A stretch of 64,000 nucleotides of DNA from Aquimarina macrocephali JAMB N27 (GTDB lineage Bacteria > Bacteroidota > Bacteroidia > Flavobacteriales > Flavobacteriaceae), in NCBI RefSeq assembly GCF_000520995.1, contig NZ_JACA01000003.1:310001-374000 (forward strand), given 5' to 3'. Below the pieces are notes generated by a model. That model was not told the origin of the DNA and searched no databases. It saw only the letters and a program-made list of their open reading frames with translations. The translations under genes were made by a program, and so were the position numbers. This document shows, one piece after another, positions 35,030-44,249 of the stretch. Position 1 is the stretch's first letter. Every line of letters starts with the position of its first letter.

Positions 35030-36121
35030 ATGAGTACAACACATGAATTTACAGATCACGACAAAACAGAACAAGGTCAAAAAGCAATTACACTAGGTAT
35101 TCAAATAAAAAACGGCGTTGGTTCTGAGAATTATGATTATACAAATCAGGAAGGAGCGGATTTTTCCTGGCCAAATATAGATCAAGATAAAATTGGTCAT
35201 ATTGAGCCTTGGTTATGTTATCAAAAAAACGCTGATAATACAATAGGAGGATGGGTAGATTTAAACAAATTCTCTAATGGAAAAGAAAGAAAACTTAATG
35301 CATGTTTATTAAGGTTAGGATTTCCAAAAGAATTAGGGCAAGATCATGAAGAAGCCAAAGCCATAGTAAAAGAAATTCAGAATAATGAAGATTTTGAAGC
35401 CGCTGCTCAAAAGTATGGGTTTAAAACTAATGAGCAATTTTCGATTAGAGATCATGTAGAATCAGCCAATATCAAATTAGAAGAAGCAGAATCCCAAGCA
35501 TATGATGATGCTGACAACTTCTTAAAAGAACAAAAAGCTAAACTGGATGCCCAGATGGATTCTCATATAGAAGCAGCAGAAGCTGGTGGATTATTAGATC
35601 CTATTAATGGCATTGATATGGAAACCTGGGCCGCTGCTAATGCAAAAATAGCTGGAGGTATGGGCCTAGAAGAAGTACTTAAAATTGTAGAAACAGAAAA
35701 ACCAATCTGGGATGAAGTATCTGCAGAATGGACCGCTAGAATGTCTCAGGATACAACTTTTGCTATTTCTAAGGTATATGGTGATGCTTTTATGAATTCG
35801 AACATTGGCAAATTTGCAGATGCAGGAACCAATCAAGAATCTGAAACTAGTTCTCCTGCCGGAAACAATGATATTTATGAAGATTTCGAACTTTATATTA
35901 AAGTTATGTGTCATCAAAATATGGGAGCGGCTCAAGGAAAAGATGCTGCTTCAATCTTGCAAGAATACGGACTTACAGTTACCGATTGGAGTTCTGTAGG
36001 TATGCATTGGACTCCAAAAATGGCAACAGATACTCGTATGGCATTAAAAATGGGAGAATTAATGGAAAAATATAATGCAGAATTTGCTTCGGAAAAAGCA
36101 GGAGACGATATCGATTTTTAA
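35030..36121 (+). CDS. DUF6620-like protein with duplicated domain
   Basis: A 363-residue acidic protein. The N-terminal half has a beta-rich part (GIQIKNGVGSENYDYT) and a long helix. Two related copies follow: GIDMETWAAANAKIAGGM through VSAEWTARMSQDTTFAIS (about 185-250), and FELYIKVMCHQNMGAAQ through VGMHWTPKMATDTRMALK (about 285-345). The W..RM..DT..A pattern recalls DUF6620, a name given from memory. No signal or membrane segment is present. It follows the SPFH gene after 32 bp. Confidence 0.7.
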   Translation: MSTTHEFTDHDKTEQGQKAITLGIQIKNGVGSENYDYTNQEGADFSWPNIDQDKIGHIEPWLCYQKNADNTIGGWVDLNKFSNGKERKLNACLLRLGFPKELGQDHEEAKAIVKEIQNNEDFEAAAQKYGFKTNEQFSIRDHVESANIKLEEAESQAYDDADNFLKEQKAKLDAQMDSHIEAAEAGGLLDPINGIDMETWAAANAKIAGGMGLEEVLKIVETEKPIWDEVSAEWTARMSQDTTFAISKVYGDAFMNSNIGKFADAGTNQESETSSPAGNNDIYEDFELYIKVMCHQNMGAAQGKDAASILQEYGLTVTDWSSVGMHWTPKMATDTRMALKMGELMEKYNAEFASEKAGDDIDF

Positions 36122-36140
36122 AAGAAATAGAGTTTTATGT

Positions 36141-36209
36141 AAGATGGCCTGGGATTCATCTGTAACCCAATTACACTACATTGCAAATCTGATGAAATCA
36201 GGTCATCTT
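36141..36209 (+). terminator. Large stem-loop after the DUF6620-like gene
   Basis: AAGATGGCCTG (36141-36151) pairs with CAGGTCATCTT (36199-36209), 11 bp with one wobble, enclosing 47 bases, and is followed by CTTTTAATAATAA. It may be a weak terminator or a leader structure for the next gene. Confidence 0.45.
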
Positions 36210-36235
36210 CTTTTAATAATAATAAAAAGATAATC

Positions 36236-36964
36236 ATGGAAAATAATATCAAACAATTCGGAATACATATTAAGAGTAAAGATAGTTACCTGGCATTTGT
36301 AACGATTAACAATACCAGCTTTCCAGAGTTTAGACATCTTAACAAGGTTCCATCTGTACTAAGAGAAAATGATCAAATAGAGCTTATTGTATATCTTCAA
36401 AATTTTGAAAGTGGATATCTGGTAGCTCAAGCGAGAAAACTGGCTTTGGGAGGGTTTAATGAAGATATAAATTTCAATATAGAGCCTTTAGAAAAAGAAA
36501 ACATGTATAAGCTTACTACCGATACCACAATACCTGATGGTAGTTTTTTATTTATTTCTACAGGGTGGAATGAAATCTTAACTGTTTTTCTTGGAGATAG
36601 TGAACAAGAAGCCATCACTTTCTTTTCTGATACTAATTTAAGGCCAGCATACGCTGCTGTTCCTGATCTTGAAGAAACTATTAAAGCTTTTCCTAATTCT
36701 CAGGAATTAATAGACTTATTACCAGGATGGAAAGAAATTAAACAATTAGAGCGGCAAGAATTAGAATATAAATATGTTGAAGAAGCATGGCAAAAATATC
36801 AGGAAACCGAAAAAATTTCATTAAAAATAAGATACCTTAAAGATATGCAAATGGCACTTAATGGTTTTCTTGCTAATCATCCCGAAAGTAATAAATCTGA
36901 AGAATGCAGAGAAAGACAAATCGAAATTGACACCAAGCTTCCTGAGTTAGAAAAAATGATCTAG
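36236..36964 (+). CDS. Protein of unknown family
   Basis: A 242-residue cytoplasmic protein that I do not recognise. The first 140 residues look beta-rich (DSYLAFVTINNTSFPEF, DGSFLFISTGWNEILTVFLG), and the rest is helical with many charged residues (LERQELEYKYVEEAWQKY). There is no signal peptide, Cys cluster or membrane helix. It lies between the DUF6620-like gene and the second four-helix membrane gene, on the same strand. Confidence 0.75.
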   Translation: MENNIKQFGIHIKSKDSYLAFVTINNTSFPEFRHLNKVPSVLRENDQIELIVYLQNFESGYLVAQARKLALGGFNEDINFNIEPLEKENMYKLTTDTTIPDGSFLFISTGWNEILTVFLGDSEQEAITFFSDTNLRPAYAAVPDLEETIKAFPNSQELIDLLPGWKEIKQLERQELEYKYVEEAWQKYQETEKISLKIRYLKDMQMALNGFLANHPESNKSEECRERQIEIDTKLPELEKMI

Positions 36965-37018
36965 TATCTCGATAATTTATAAAAGATAGTTTAAAAAAAC
37001 TTCAAAACCTATACCTAT

Positions 37019-37026
37019 CATCTTTG
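37019..37026 (+). promoter_or_regulatory. -7-like box of the LipL32-type locus, copy 2
   Basis: CATCTTTG in TCATCTTTGTAAT is identical to the box at 30505-30512. It is followed by a very similar leader (ATCAAAAAAAAATAGATA, then ACTAAAAATTATG). This indicates that the locus can start a second transcript here. Confidence 0.5.
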
Positions 37027-37130
37027 TAATGTGAATTTTAGGCTTCAAAATAGGGATCAAAAAAAAATAGATACAAAAAATCATTTATAAAATTAAAAAA
37101 ATAAGTACTAACACTTTAAAACTAAAAATT

Positions 37131-37568
37131 ATGACCTTGGGAATCATATTAATTGTATTAAGTATTATAGTAGCAGCACCATCATTATTGCTATCAAAAA
37201 AACCAGAGGTAAAAGAATTTTTAGAAAAAATCGAACCGTTGCCAAGCTTGATCAGATTTATGATCGGACTTATATTCTGTTTCTGGGGTGTATGGGGAGT
37301 AATTTCGGCAATTTTAAATATAGAATGGATAACAACCTATCCTATCTGGTGGATCACCTTATTAGTTGGGAATATTATGGAAGCTGTATTAGGTTTCATG
37401 TTAGTTTTCCGCTCAATTAACAAGTTTTTCGTATTCAAAAATGGAGCTACAAAAGAAAAAGCAAATCAATTAAGAGGAAAGTCAGCATCAAAACAACGTA
37501 AGTTAGGAGTTTTAGGAATCATTATTGGCTGCTTGCAGATTGTAGCCTCTTTCTTATTCTATATGTAG
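37131..37568 (+). CDS. Small four-helix membrane protein, paralogue 2
   Basis: A 145-residue membrane protein related to that at 30622-31041: MTLGIILIVLSIIVAAPSLL, LEKIEPLPS, FCFWGVWGVISAIL, then a charged loop [19 protein letters not shown] before the last helix. It has a six-residue insertion before the second helix. The family is unknown to me. Its own promoter and position before the 1600-residue protein suggest it opens the second half of the locus. Confidence 0.83.
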   Translation: MTLGIILIVLSIIVAAPSLLLSKKPEVKEFLEKIEPLPSLIRFMIGLIFCFWGVWGVISAILNIEWITTYPIWWITLLVGNIMEAVLGFMLVFRSINKFFVFKNGATKEKANQLRGKSASKQRKLGVLGIIIGCLQIVASFLFYM

Positions 37569-37726
37569 TAAGAACATAGAAATAAAGAACAAGTAAATCC
37601 TGTTTTACAACCAACAAAATCAAACTGTTTTGTTAAAATTGAGAACAATTTCATAATCAATTTAATACGTATCTATAGCAATATAATTAAATGTAAATAA
37701 GATATTTAGCTCTAATAATAAACGCT

Positions 37727-37735
37727 CATATTTTG
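37727..37735 (+). promoter_or_regulatory. -7-like box before the 1600-residue protein gene
   Basis: CTCATATTTTG lies in a context (AATAAACGCTCATATTT) very close to that before LipL32-like gene 2 (AATAAACTCTCATATTT), with one extra T in the box. The two downstream leaders also share CTAATCTATAG / CTAACCTATAG. This again points to a copied promoter. Confidence 0.45.
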
Positions 37736-37783
37736 CAACTAGATTATAAACTATCACAACACTAATCTATAGAAAAAAACATT

Positions 37784-40700
37784 ATGCAATTAAACATCAC
37801 TACATTCATCCAAAAACAACTTAAAGAAATTATAGATCAAGCTGTTGCTTCAGGAAAAATTAATCCAGAAAAGTTACGAATGATTATCATTTCGCCCAAT
37901 AAAACTTTTGATGTACTTAAAGTAACCTATAACAACGCCTGGGACGAATATTATTATGGATCCGAATATGATGATACATCGGATATTGGTACAATTTCAA
38001 TATCCGAATGGTTAGATATTGCAGATACAGCTTTTGAGAAAAGAGAAGGGTTAGATGCTCTTTATATAGATCGTGCGGTAGAACATGACAGAAAATATAC
38101 AAAGATAAAGCCTGCGCTTACTTTTGACCATATATCTGACCAACTATATAAAAGCTATTTAATATGCTTGCGCGAAGAATTGATTTTACAAATTGAAAAT
38201 GCTATAAAAAATGTAGCCAGTTCTTATACTCAAAAAGATTTCAAACATGTTGTGGGTTTTGTCACACACAAACTAACTTTTAAACAGGACGATAATGTAA
38301 GAATACTGGCTTTTAATCACCCTAATGGTTCTGGTCCATTTTATAATGTGATGCTTACCTTGCCTCAATCAAAATTAACCTATCCATATTTAAAGTTTTA
38401 TGACACTGGTTTTTATTTGTTTTATCCCAAAAGCAATATATACGAAGGCTCTCAAGAAGAAAGCAATATATACACCTATGACATCAAAAATATCGAGTAT
38501 GGCTTTATACAATCCAAACATAGAGAAAAAGCTATTTTTAGATTAACCGATGAATTTGAAGATTGGAAACTAGATGGAGGACATATCGAAGAAGAAGAAG
38601 GTGATTTACCAGAAGAAGCTTTTTTTAGTGCCTTTGATAAATTCATGGTTCAGTTTCCGGATAAAATAATAGATCCTTCACAGGTTCCAGATCCTATCAA
38701 TAACGAACCTGACTTCACAAAATGGCTAAACACTATACAGGAACATAATCTGGATATCTCATACAAAGCAGAAGAAAAGCTTTATAACTATGGTGAAGAA
38801 GCTTTCAGAAAAACATTAAAACTCTTACCTGATACCAATAAAAACTATTCGGATCTTCAAAAATTCCTAACAGCCAGGTTATTTTCTGAAGGGCGATATG
38901 AGGAATCAACAGCAATCCTTAAATCTATAAAACAATTATCAGATCATTATAAAATACATCTGCTAGAAAACTTATATTTCCTGAATCGCAAAGAAGAATT
39001 TGACGAGTGTTATGCTTCAATTGAAAGCAAAAGCGCCAAAAAAGATGCATTATTGTCAAAGTGGTTATTTGATATCAAGCTATATCAAGATCAGAAGGAT
39101 GAACTTAATAGACTAAAAGACGAACTCATTTCTTTTATGTCAGAAAACAAAGGATACACTTCAGCAGCCAGAGCAGCAATAGTATTAACCAAATTATATA
39201 CAATTCTTGGAGAAAAAGATAATGCTTTATATTGTTTTCAGAGAATTTCTTTCTCTAGTGATATCCACAATACCATATTCAAAAAAGAATTTGCCAATTC
39301 TCCTTATATGCTTCAAGTGTATAATGATTATTTAGTAAAAGAGAAAGAAAAAGAAGATTTTAAATCCAGAGTAAAAGTATCTTCTCTTGTTATTCCCGAA
39401 ACTGATAAACAAGAAATAAAAAAAGTCCCATATGAAGATTGTTATTATCTATCTCATAAAATCGAAGATGTTGATTTAAGTTGGGCCGTGCCTATTAGCA
39501 AGAATCAATTCATCGCTGTAAATGATGATAAAGAACTTTTTATAGGAGAAATTACAGATACTTATGAGATCATAAAACATACTATCATTGAGTTAGACAA
39601 GGAAAAAAGATATCACTATTCTTATCATAACGAAGTAGTATATGTCTCGGTCTATAATGAAGGAATAGTAAGATACCAAATCCAGGAAAATTCTATTATC
39701 CCTATAGAGGGTAGTATTAAAAATATTGAAAAAATACCACAATACGGTAATCTTAATATTTCTGATGGCCACTTGTATGTTTGTAATAATGAATACCTTG
39801 AAATCTTTGATCTTTCTAACCCGGATGCTAATCCGATTTCTTCAGACCTATTTATAGAAAGCGGATATAGTCTTCATGTTAACAATAATCTTCTGGTTGT
39901 TGGTGCCGGTGCTGGCTTGGTTCTTTTACTGGATATTCAGGATAAAAGCAATCCAACTTATTTATCCAGTATTATAGAAGATAAGACACCCGGAGATATG
40001 CATATAGAGTTTTTTGAGCACTATATGGTTACTCGATCTGTAATAGATATAAGTAATCCTGCTGATCCGAAATTTATCTGTCATAACTGGGACGACCTTG
40101 CTCCTATTTACTATTTTTCAGAAAAACCTGATATCCCATTATGTAGTACCGGTAATGAGTTTCTATTTACCACGTTATCTAAAGAAGACAATGGTAAGAT
40201 TACACTTGTAAATTGGTTAGAAAGTCTAAACAAGGAAAATTTATATTGCGAACGATTAACCAGTAATATAGCAACGATGTATGATGGAGATACTGTTATT
40301 GGTTTTACTCCATATGATATCTGCATTTTAGAAAAAGATAAAAACCTTGCTCAACAGAAACAGGAATTTAATATTCAGGATATATTAGAAAAGATGGCTA
40401 TTGAGTGTTTTGAGTATTTGGTAGAAAATTATCCCGATTTCAGTATCGGAAAAGTAGTTATGGAGCACAAACCAGATTATGGAGTGATATCACTTTCTTT
40501 TCAGGAGTGCTCAAGCCCTGCGGTAGTATCTAGTTTTTATGAGGAATCTCAACTCCCCATGGTCTATTCTAATTTTAATATTTACCAATATTTCTCAGGT
40601 ACTTTGGATATGAATTTTGATCCTCAGATCATAAAAATGAACTATGATCTTAATAGTATCATAGATAAAATTATCTCGTATGATAGTTTTAATAGAATGA

Positions 40701-42586
40701 CTGCAAAACATGTTTCAATACTTATAAATAATGAATCCCGATACTTAGAATTCCCTGATCATGACTGGAATCCATATCGTGAAATTAGTTCATCACAAGA
40801 CCCTGAAACTGCCGAAGGCATTATACTTAGTGGTAATAAAAACTTGATCAAGCAGTTAGAAAGCAGAATGATTACCGAAGAAGGTGTTTTTAAAGAGTTG
40901 ATATATATACTTAATCTGAAAAAACCTGAAGATGAAATTAGAAATACTTCTGGTTCTTTGAAAAATGGAAAATCTATTTCAAGCAGTTCACCAAAAATCA
41001 AACCATCATATATTCAGGGGCCCGTTTTTGGGCCAAAACAAGAAAACGATGATTCAAAAAACATTAATAAATTAAAAAACGAAGCTATTAGAATCATTTC
41101 TTCCCATCCTGACCGAAAAATTGTTAGGAACATCATATTTAATGGAGCAAAGTATAGTATCCCAAAACCAGTGTTAGAAAAAACTCCAAATGCTTCTACT
41201 ATAAAACAAGGTTATATATCAATTCTGGTAAATAATTGGTATGGCCTATGGGATGAATTTTCTGAAGATCCTGAAATTAAAGCATTCTTATTAGATACTT
41301 TGGATACCCTAAATGATGAATTCCTAATGGCAAAGTTGGCCTATCGTTATAAAATGTATTCACATGAGTCTATCCACAATCATATCAAAAAATTGTTGAC
41401 CGATACGTATGATGTTCTAGATTATTATAATTATATCGGTGATGAAGACAGAAATATAATTAATATTTCTAAGCTTCCATTGGTAGCTATAAAACCATTT
41501 GAAAAGGAGTTATTAGAAATTTTTGAGCAATTTGAATCTGATACAGATGAAGAGCAAAATCATCGTATAAAAAATATGATCATACCTGTATGTGATATGC
41601 TTATCAGGTTAGGCCACGAAAAATTCCCAGAGGAATTGATTTCTAAAGCAAATTCGGCTAAACGATATAATGAAGAATATGATGACGATCTTTTTGGAGA
41701 TGATGATTATGAAAACGAAGAAACATTTCTATTACAATTATATCGAAAACAACAAGTTAAACACATACTACAAAGTTTTGAATCTGAAGAAGAAAAACCT
41801 ATTTGGAATAACACTATAGAACCTGAGCCTTATAAAAAATCATGGTATACTACTATAGATGTATTATTTGAACAAGGAGAACATATCTATGGCGAAGATT
41901 TTAAAAAGATATTCATCCAAAAACTATCTAATAATATAGCCAAAGATGAAAATTATGATCACGACAGGCTATTAGCTTTCAACTTCATTCATTACACCTA
42001 TAAACATATACAGAAAAGACCAGAATTGGCAAGTATAGCAGAAATTATTGTTGAAGCTATCACTCAGAACAAAGACAAATTCTCTGAAGAAATTGATTTA
42101 TACAAAATCAAGGAAAAAAGTAAGTTTGCATTGCTTCAGGCTGCCTGGAATGATTTAAAAAACAAAGATCTCGAATTGGCAGAACAAAAAGGGGATGCTA
42201 TTCTAAAAATAGATCCAGAATTTGGTCAGGCTTATTTTCTAAAAGCACGCTTGCTTTGGTTAAAAAAAGGAATTCCTGCATATCTTGAAAAACAAGAGGA
42301 GTATATTAAAAAAGCTTCTCATGATATAGCTACACTTGCACGGTTATACAATCTAACCGGTTGTGCATTAGATGTAGAGAAACGCTATGAAGAAGCATTA
42401 CCTTATTTTAAAAATGCTGCACTAACTGCAACCAATGAGCCCATGTATCTTGCCAATATTGCAGAGATATATTATAAGCTTAAAAATCCAAAAGAAGCGT
42501 TAAACTATGTGCAAAAAGCTAAACAAAGTGGACATTCTTCAGAAATGATGGATGAAATCTCTACTAATAAAGGAATCATTAATTAA
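37784..42586 (+). CDS. 1600-residue cytoplasmic protein with LVIVD and TPR repeats
   Basis: A very large protein with no signal peptide or membrane helix. Visible parts: an N-terminal region (1-300) of unknown fold; a helical TPR-like part (about 330-540; EGRYEESTAILKSIKQL); a beta-propeller-like part with LVIVD repeats (about 560-850; IFDLSNPDANPI, LLLDIQDKSNPTYLSS, VIDISNPADPKFI); a long helical region with a very acidic patch (DDDLFGDDDYENEE, about 1300); and C-terminal TPRs (about 1450-1595; DPEFGQAYFLKARLLWL). No enzyme motif is visible. It is probably a scaffold. It lies 8 bp before the next gene. Confidence 0.85.
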   Translation: MQLNITTFIQKQLKEIIDQAVASGKINPEKLRMIIISPNKTFDVLKVTYNNAWDEYYYGSEYDDTSDIGTISISEWLDIADTAFEKREGLDALYIDRAVEHDRKYTKIKPALTFDHISDQLYKSYLICLREELILQIENAIKNVASSYTQKDFKHVVGFVTHKLTFKQDDNVRILAFNHPNGSGPFYNVMLTLPQSKLTYPYLKFYDTGFYLFYPKSNIYEGSQEESNIYTYDIKNIEYGFIQSKHREKAIFRLTDEFEDWKLDGGHIEEEEGDLPEEAFFSAFDKFMVQFPDKIIDPSQVPDPINNEPDFTKWLNTIQEHNLDISYKAEEKLYNYGEEAFRKTLKLLPDTNKNYSDLQKFLTARLFSEGRYEESTAILKSIKQLSDHYKIHLLENLYFLNRKEEFDECYASIESKSAKKDALLSKWLFDIKLYQDQKDELNRLKDELISFMSENKGYTSAARAAIVLTKLYTILGEKDNALYCFQRISFSSDIHNTIFKKEFANSPYMLQVYNDYLVKEKEKEDFKSRVKVSSLVIPETDKQEIKKVPYEDCYYLSHKIEDVDLSWAVPISKNQFIAVNDDKELFIGEITDTYEIIKHTIIELDKEKRYHYSYHNEVVYVSVYNEGIVRYQIQENSIIPIEGSIKNIEKIPQYGNLNISDGHLYVCNNEYLEIFDLSNPDANPISSDLFIESGYSLHVNNNLLVVGAGAGLVLLLDIQDKSNPTYLSSIIEDKTPGDMHIEFFEHYMVTRSVIDISNPADPKFICHNWDDLAPIYYFSEKPDIPLCSTGNEFLFTTLSKEDNGKITLVNWLESLNKENLYCERLTSNIATMYDGDTVIGFTPYDICILEKDKNLAQQKQEFNIQDILEKMAIECFEYLVENYPDFSIGKVVMEHKPDYGVISLSFQECSSPAVVSSFYEESQLPMVYSNFNIYQYFSGTLDMNFDPQIIKMNYDLNSIIDKIISYDSFNRMTAKHVSILINNESRYLEFPDHDWNPYREISSSQDPETAEGIILSGNKNLIKQLESRMITEEGVFKELIYILNLKKPEDEIRNTSGSLKNGKSISSSSPKIKPSYIQGPVFGPKQENDDSKNINKLKNEAIRIISSHPDRKIVRNIIFNGAKYSIPKPVLEKTPNASTIKQGYISILVNNWYGLWDEFSEDPEIKAFLLDTLDTLNDEFLMAKLAYRYKMYSHESIHNHIKKLLTDTYDVLDYYNYIGDEDRNIINISKLPLVAIKPFEKELLEIFEQFESDTDEEQNHRIKNMIIPVCDMLIRLGHEKFPEELISKANSAKRYNEEYDDDLFGDDDYENEETFLLQLYRKQQVKHILQSFESEEEKPIWNNTIEPEPYKKSWYTTIDVLFEQGEHIYGEDFKKIFIQKLSNNIAKDENYDHDRLLAFNFIHYTYKHIQKRPELASIAEIIVEAITQNKDKFSEEIDLYKIKEKSKFALLQAAWNDLKNKDLELAEQKGDAILKIDPEFGQAYFLKARLLWLKKGIPAYLEKQEEYIKKASHDIATLARLYNLTGCALDVEKRYEEALPYFKNAALTATNEPMYLANIAEIYYKLKNPKEALNYVQKAKQSGHSSEMMDEISTNKGIIN

Positions 42587-42594
42587 AAAACGCC

Positions 42595-43242
42595 ATGAAG
42601 GTACTTATTAGTTTGTTGTTTTTTTCATTAAATATCTTATTCATGAGTTCCCAATCTACATCTCTCGAAAAGGAAATACTAAAATTAAGGAAGCTAGGAA
42701 AAGATCATATTATTCAACTAGCTTTAAAAGAATTACAATCAACATCCAAACCAGAAATAACAGAAGATAATTTTCACTTCATACAAGTAATGGCCAGTAA
42801 CAAAAGAATCAAAGTTCATTTTGGATACAATGTAATCTATTTCCCAAAAAACAGTAGTTACAATACAGACATCATTGTAGAGTTTCCTTCTAAATTGATC
42901 TCTATAAACAGTGACAATAATGAAGGAAAGAACACTGCTTTTTATCATCCCACATCAGAACATATGGATGTCATCAATTTTATTCTAAATCGTAATGACA
43001 CCAATAATGATGTGTTTAACAAAGGCAATAAATCATCTGTTGTTATCTCTATTTATGAAAAAGAAAATCATTATCTGGTATACACCACATCCAGAAACCC
43101 TGATCAAGGTGGAATTGAATATATTGAAGAAATACATAAAGAAACCGGAGAAATTCTTTCTACTCTTAGCGGACATTATGATCCCGCACCAGAAACTCCT
43201 AATTTAGAAGAAGAAAAACTTATAGAAATAGACAACAAATAA
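42595..43242 (+). CDS. Secreted protein of unknown family
   Basis: A 215-residue protein with a signal peptide (LISLLFFSLNILFMSSQS). The mature part has a helical start (LEKEILKLRKLGKDHIIQLA) and then beta-rich segments (KVHFGYNVIYFPK, SSVVISIYEKENHYLVYT). The C-terminus is acidic. I do not recognise it. It is 8 bp downstream of the 1600-residue protein gene and must be co-transcribed. Confidence 0.8.
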   Translation: MKVLISLLFFSLNILFMSSQSTSLEKEILKLRKLGKDHIIQLALKELQSTSKPEITEDNFHFIQVMASNKRIKVHFGYNVIYFPKNSSYNTDIIVEFPSKLISINSDNNEGKNTAFYHPTSEHMDVINFILNRNDTNNDVFNKGNKSSVVISIYEKENHYLVYTTSRNPDQGGIEYIEEIHKETGEILSTLSGHYDPAPETPNLEEEKLIEIDNK

Positions 43243-43375
43243 AATAACTCTACGCATTTTTTAACTTAAAAATGAGATTCAAAATTAAGAAGTCAAAACC
43301 CACTGAAACACAGAATTCATTATTAGAATAGAATGATTAAATACAATAAATCATTCTATTCTAACAATAAACTCT

Positions 43376-43383
43376 CATATTTG
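43376..43383 (+). promoter_or_regulatory. -7-like box before LipL32-like gene 2
   Basis: CATATTTG in CTCATATTTGTA fits CATnTTTG as at 30505 and 37019. It lies 93 bp before the ATG at 43476. Upstream, GAATGATT and AATCATTC (43331-43358) form an inverted repeat. Confidence 0.5.
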
Positions 43384-43475
43384 TATCCAAATTGATAATC
43401 GTAGATTATCGCAAAACTAACCTATAGTGTTAAAAAGTGTGTGTGTCTTTATCACTAAAATCAAATCAATTATTT

Positions 43476-44159
43476 ATGAAAACAAAAATCTTAATTTTAC
43501 TAAGCATATTTGCTTTAGGAACTTCTGTTGATTCTCAAGCACAAAAGCTAAAGAAATTTGGTGGTTTAACCGAAAAAAAGATCGGTCCAAAAACTATAAA
43601 AGTGCCATATACAGATGTTGTATCTTATCTTGGATATGCAGCACCTGGTAATGAGGATGAAGTAAAAGATGGTAAGAAATTCTATTACATCTATGTTTGG
43701 GTTCCTGCTGTTGCTCCAGAACTTGGTGTAAGAATGATGTCTCCTGTTGGGAAAACTAAAGTTAAAGGAGCTACTGCAGCTGCAGCATATACAGAAAATG
43801 CAAGTTCTAGCGATTTTTTTGATACTTACATTACTTTAGAGCGTTCTGATATCATAAGCAAAGATAATATTACAGCAGAAGGAGCAAAAAGTGCAAACTG
43901 GACTGTTTTAGAACGTAATGATGATAGTAGTGAAATGCCTAAGCAACCTAGCGGAAGTAGCTATAATTCTTTATTAAGATATAAAAGTGAAGTTAGCGAT
44001 CCTCTTAAGGCATTAACTGTTGGATTATACCGTATTGGTTTTACAACATACAAAACCGGTGAAGTAAAAGGTACTTTCTTAGCACAAGTTGCAGCTCCAA
44101 TTAAATTACCAGGAGTTGTAATGGCTAAAACTATCGAAGAGTTAAAAAAAGGACTATAA
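43476..44159 (+). CDS. LipL32-like secreted protein, paralogue 2
   Basis: A 227-residue protein, the same length as the copy at 32154-32837 and identical to it over most of the mature part (PYTDVVSY, GNEDEVKDGKKFYYIYVW, LERNDDSSEMPKQPSGSSYN). The signal peptides differ more than the mature proteins but both end QAQKL. The open frame begins with GTG at 43437; the ATG at 43476 gives the same start as the paralogue (MKTKILIL). Conserved mature sequence with drifting signal and linker suggests selection on both copies. It closes the locus. Confidence 0.85.
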   Translation: MKTKILILLSIFALGTSVDSQAQKLKKFGGLTEKKIGPKTIKVPYTDVVSYLGYAAPGNEDEVKDGKKFYYIYVWVPAVAPELGVRMMSPVGKTKVKGATAAAAYTENASSSDFFDTYITLERSDIISKDNITAEGAKSANWTVLERNDDSSEMPKQPSGSSYNSLLRYKSEVSDPLKALTVGLYRIGFTTYKTGEVKGTFLAQVAAPIKLPGVVMAKTIEELKKGL

Positions 44160-44191
44160 TATATACAACCTAATTTAATACACACACCTAC

Positions 44192-44240
44192 GGTTATTCC
44201 CACATGTTTCTTAAAAGAATATGTGGGAATAATTGTTTTA
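44192..44240 (+). terminator. Terminator after LipL32-like gene 2
   Basis: TTATTCCCACAT (44194-44205) pairs with ATGTGGGAATAA (44221-44232) and is followed by TTGTTTTAT. It shares CCTACGGTTATTCC with the hairpin after gene 1, while the lower stem differs by compensated changes (CTATG/CATAG versus CACAT/ATGTG). Confidence 0.85.
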
Positions 44241-44249
44241 TATATTCAT

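Noticed and set aside
43437..43475. GTG start for LipL32-like gene 2
   Set aside because: The paralogue starts MKTKILIL, which matches the ATG at 43476.
30505..44240. LipL32-type locus as a composite transposon bounded by repeats
   Set aside because: The duplicated genes are direct internal copies, with no transposase, terminal inverted repeats or target duplication visible.
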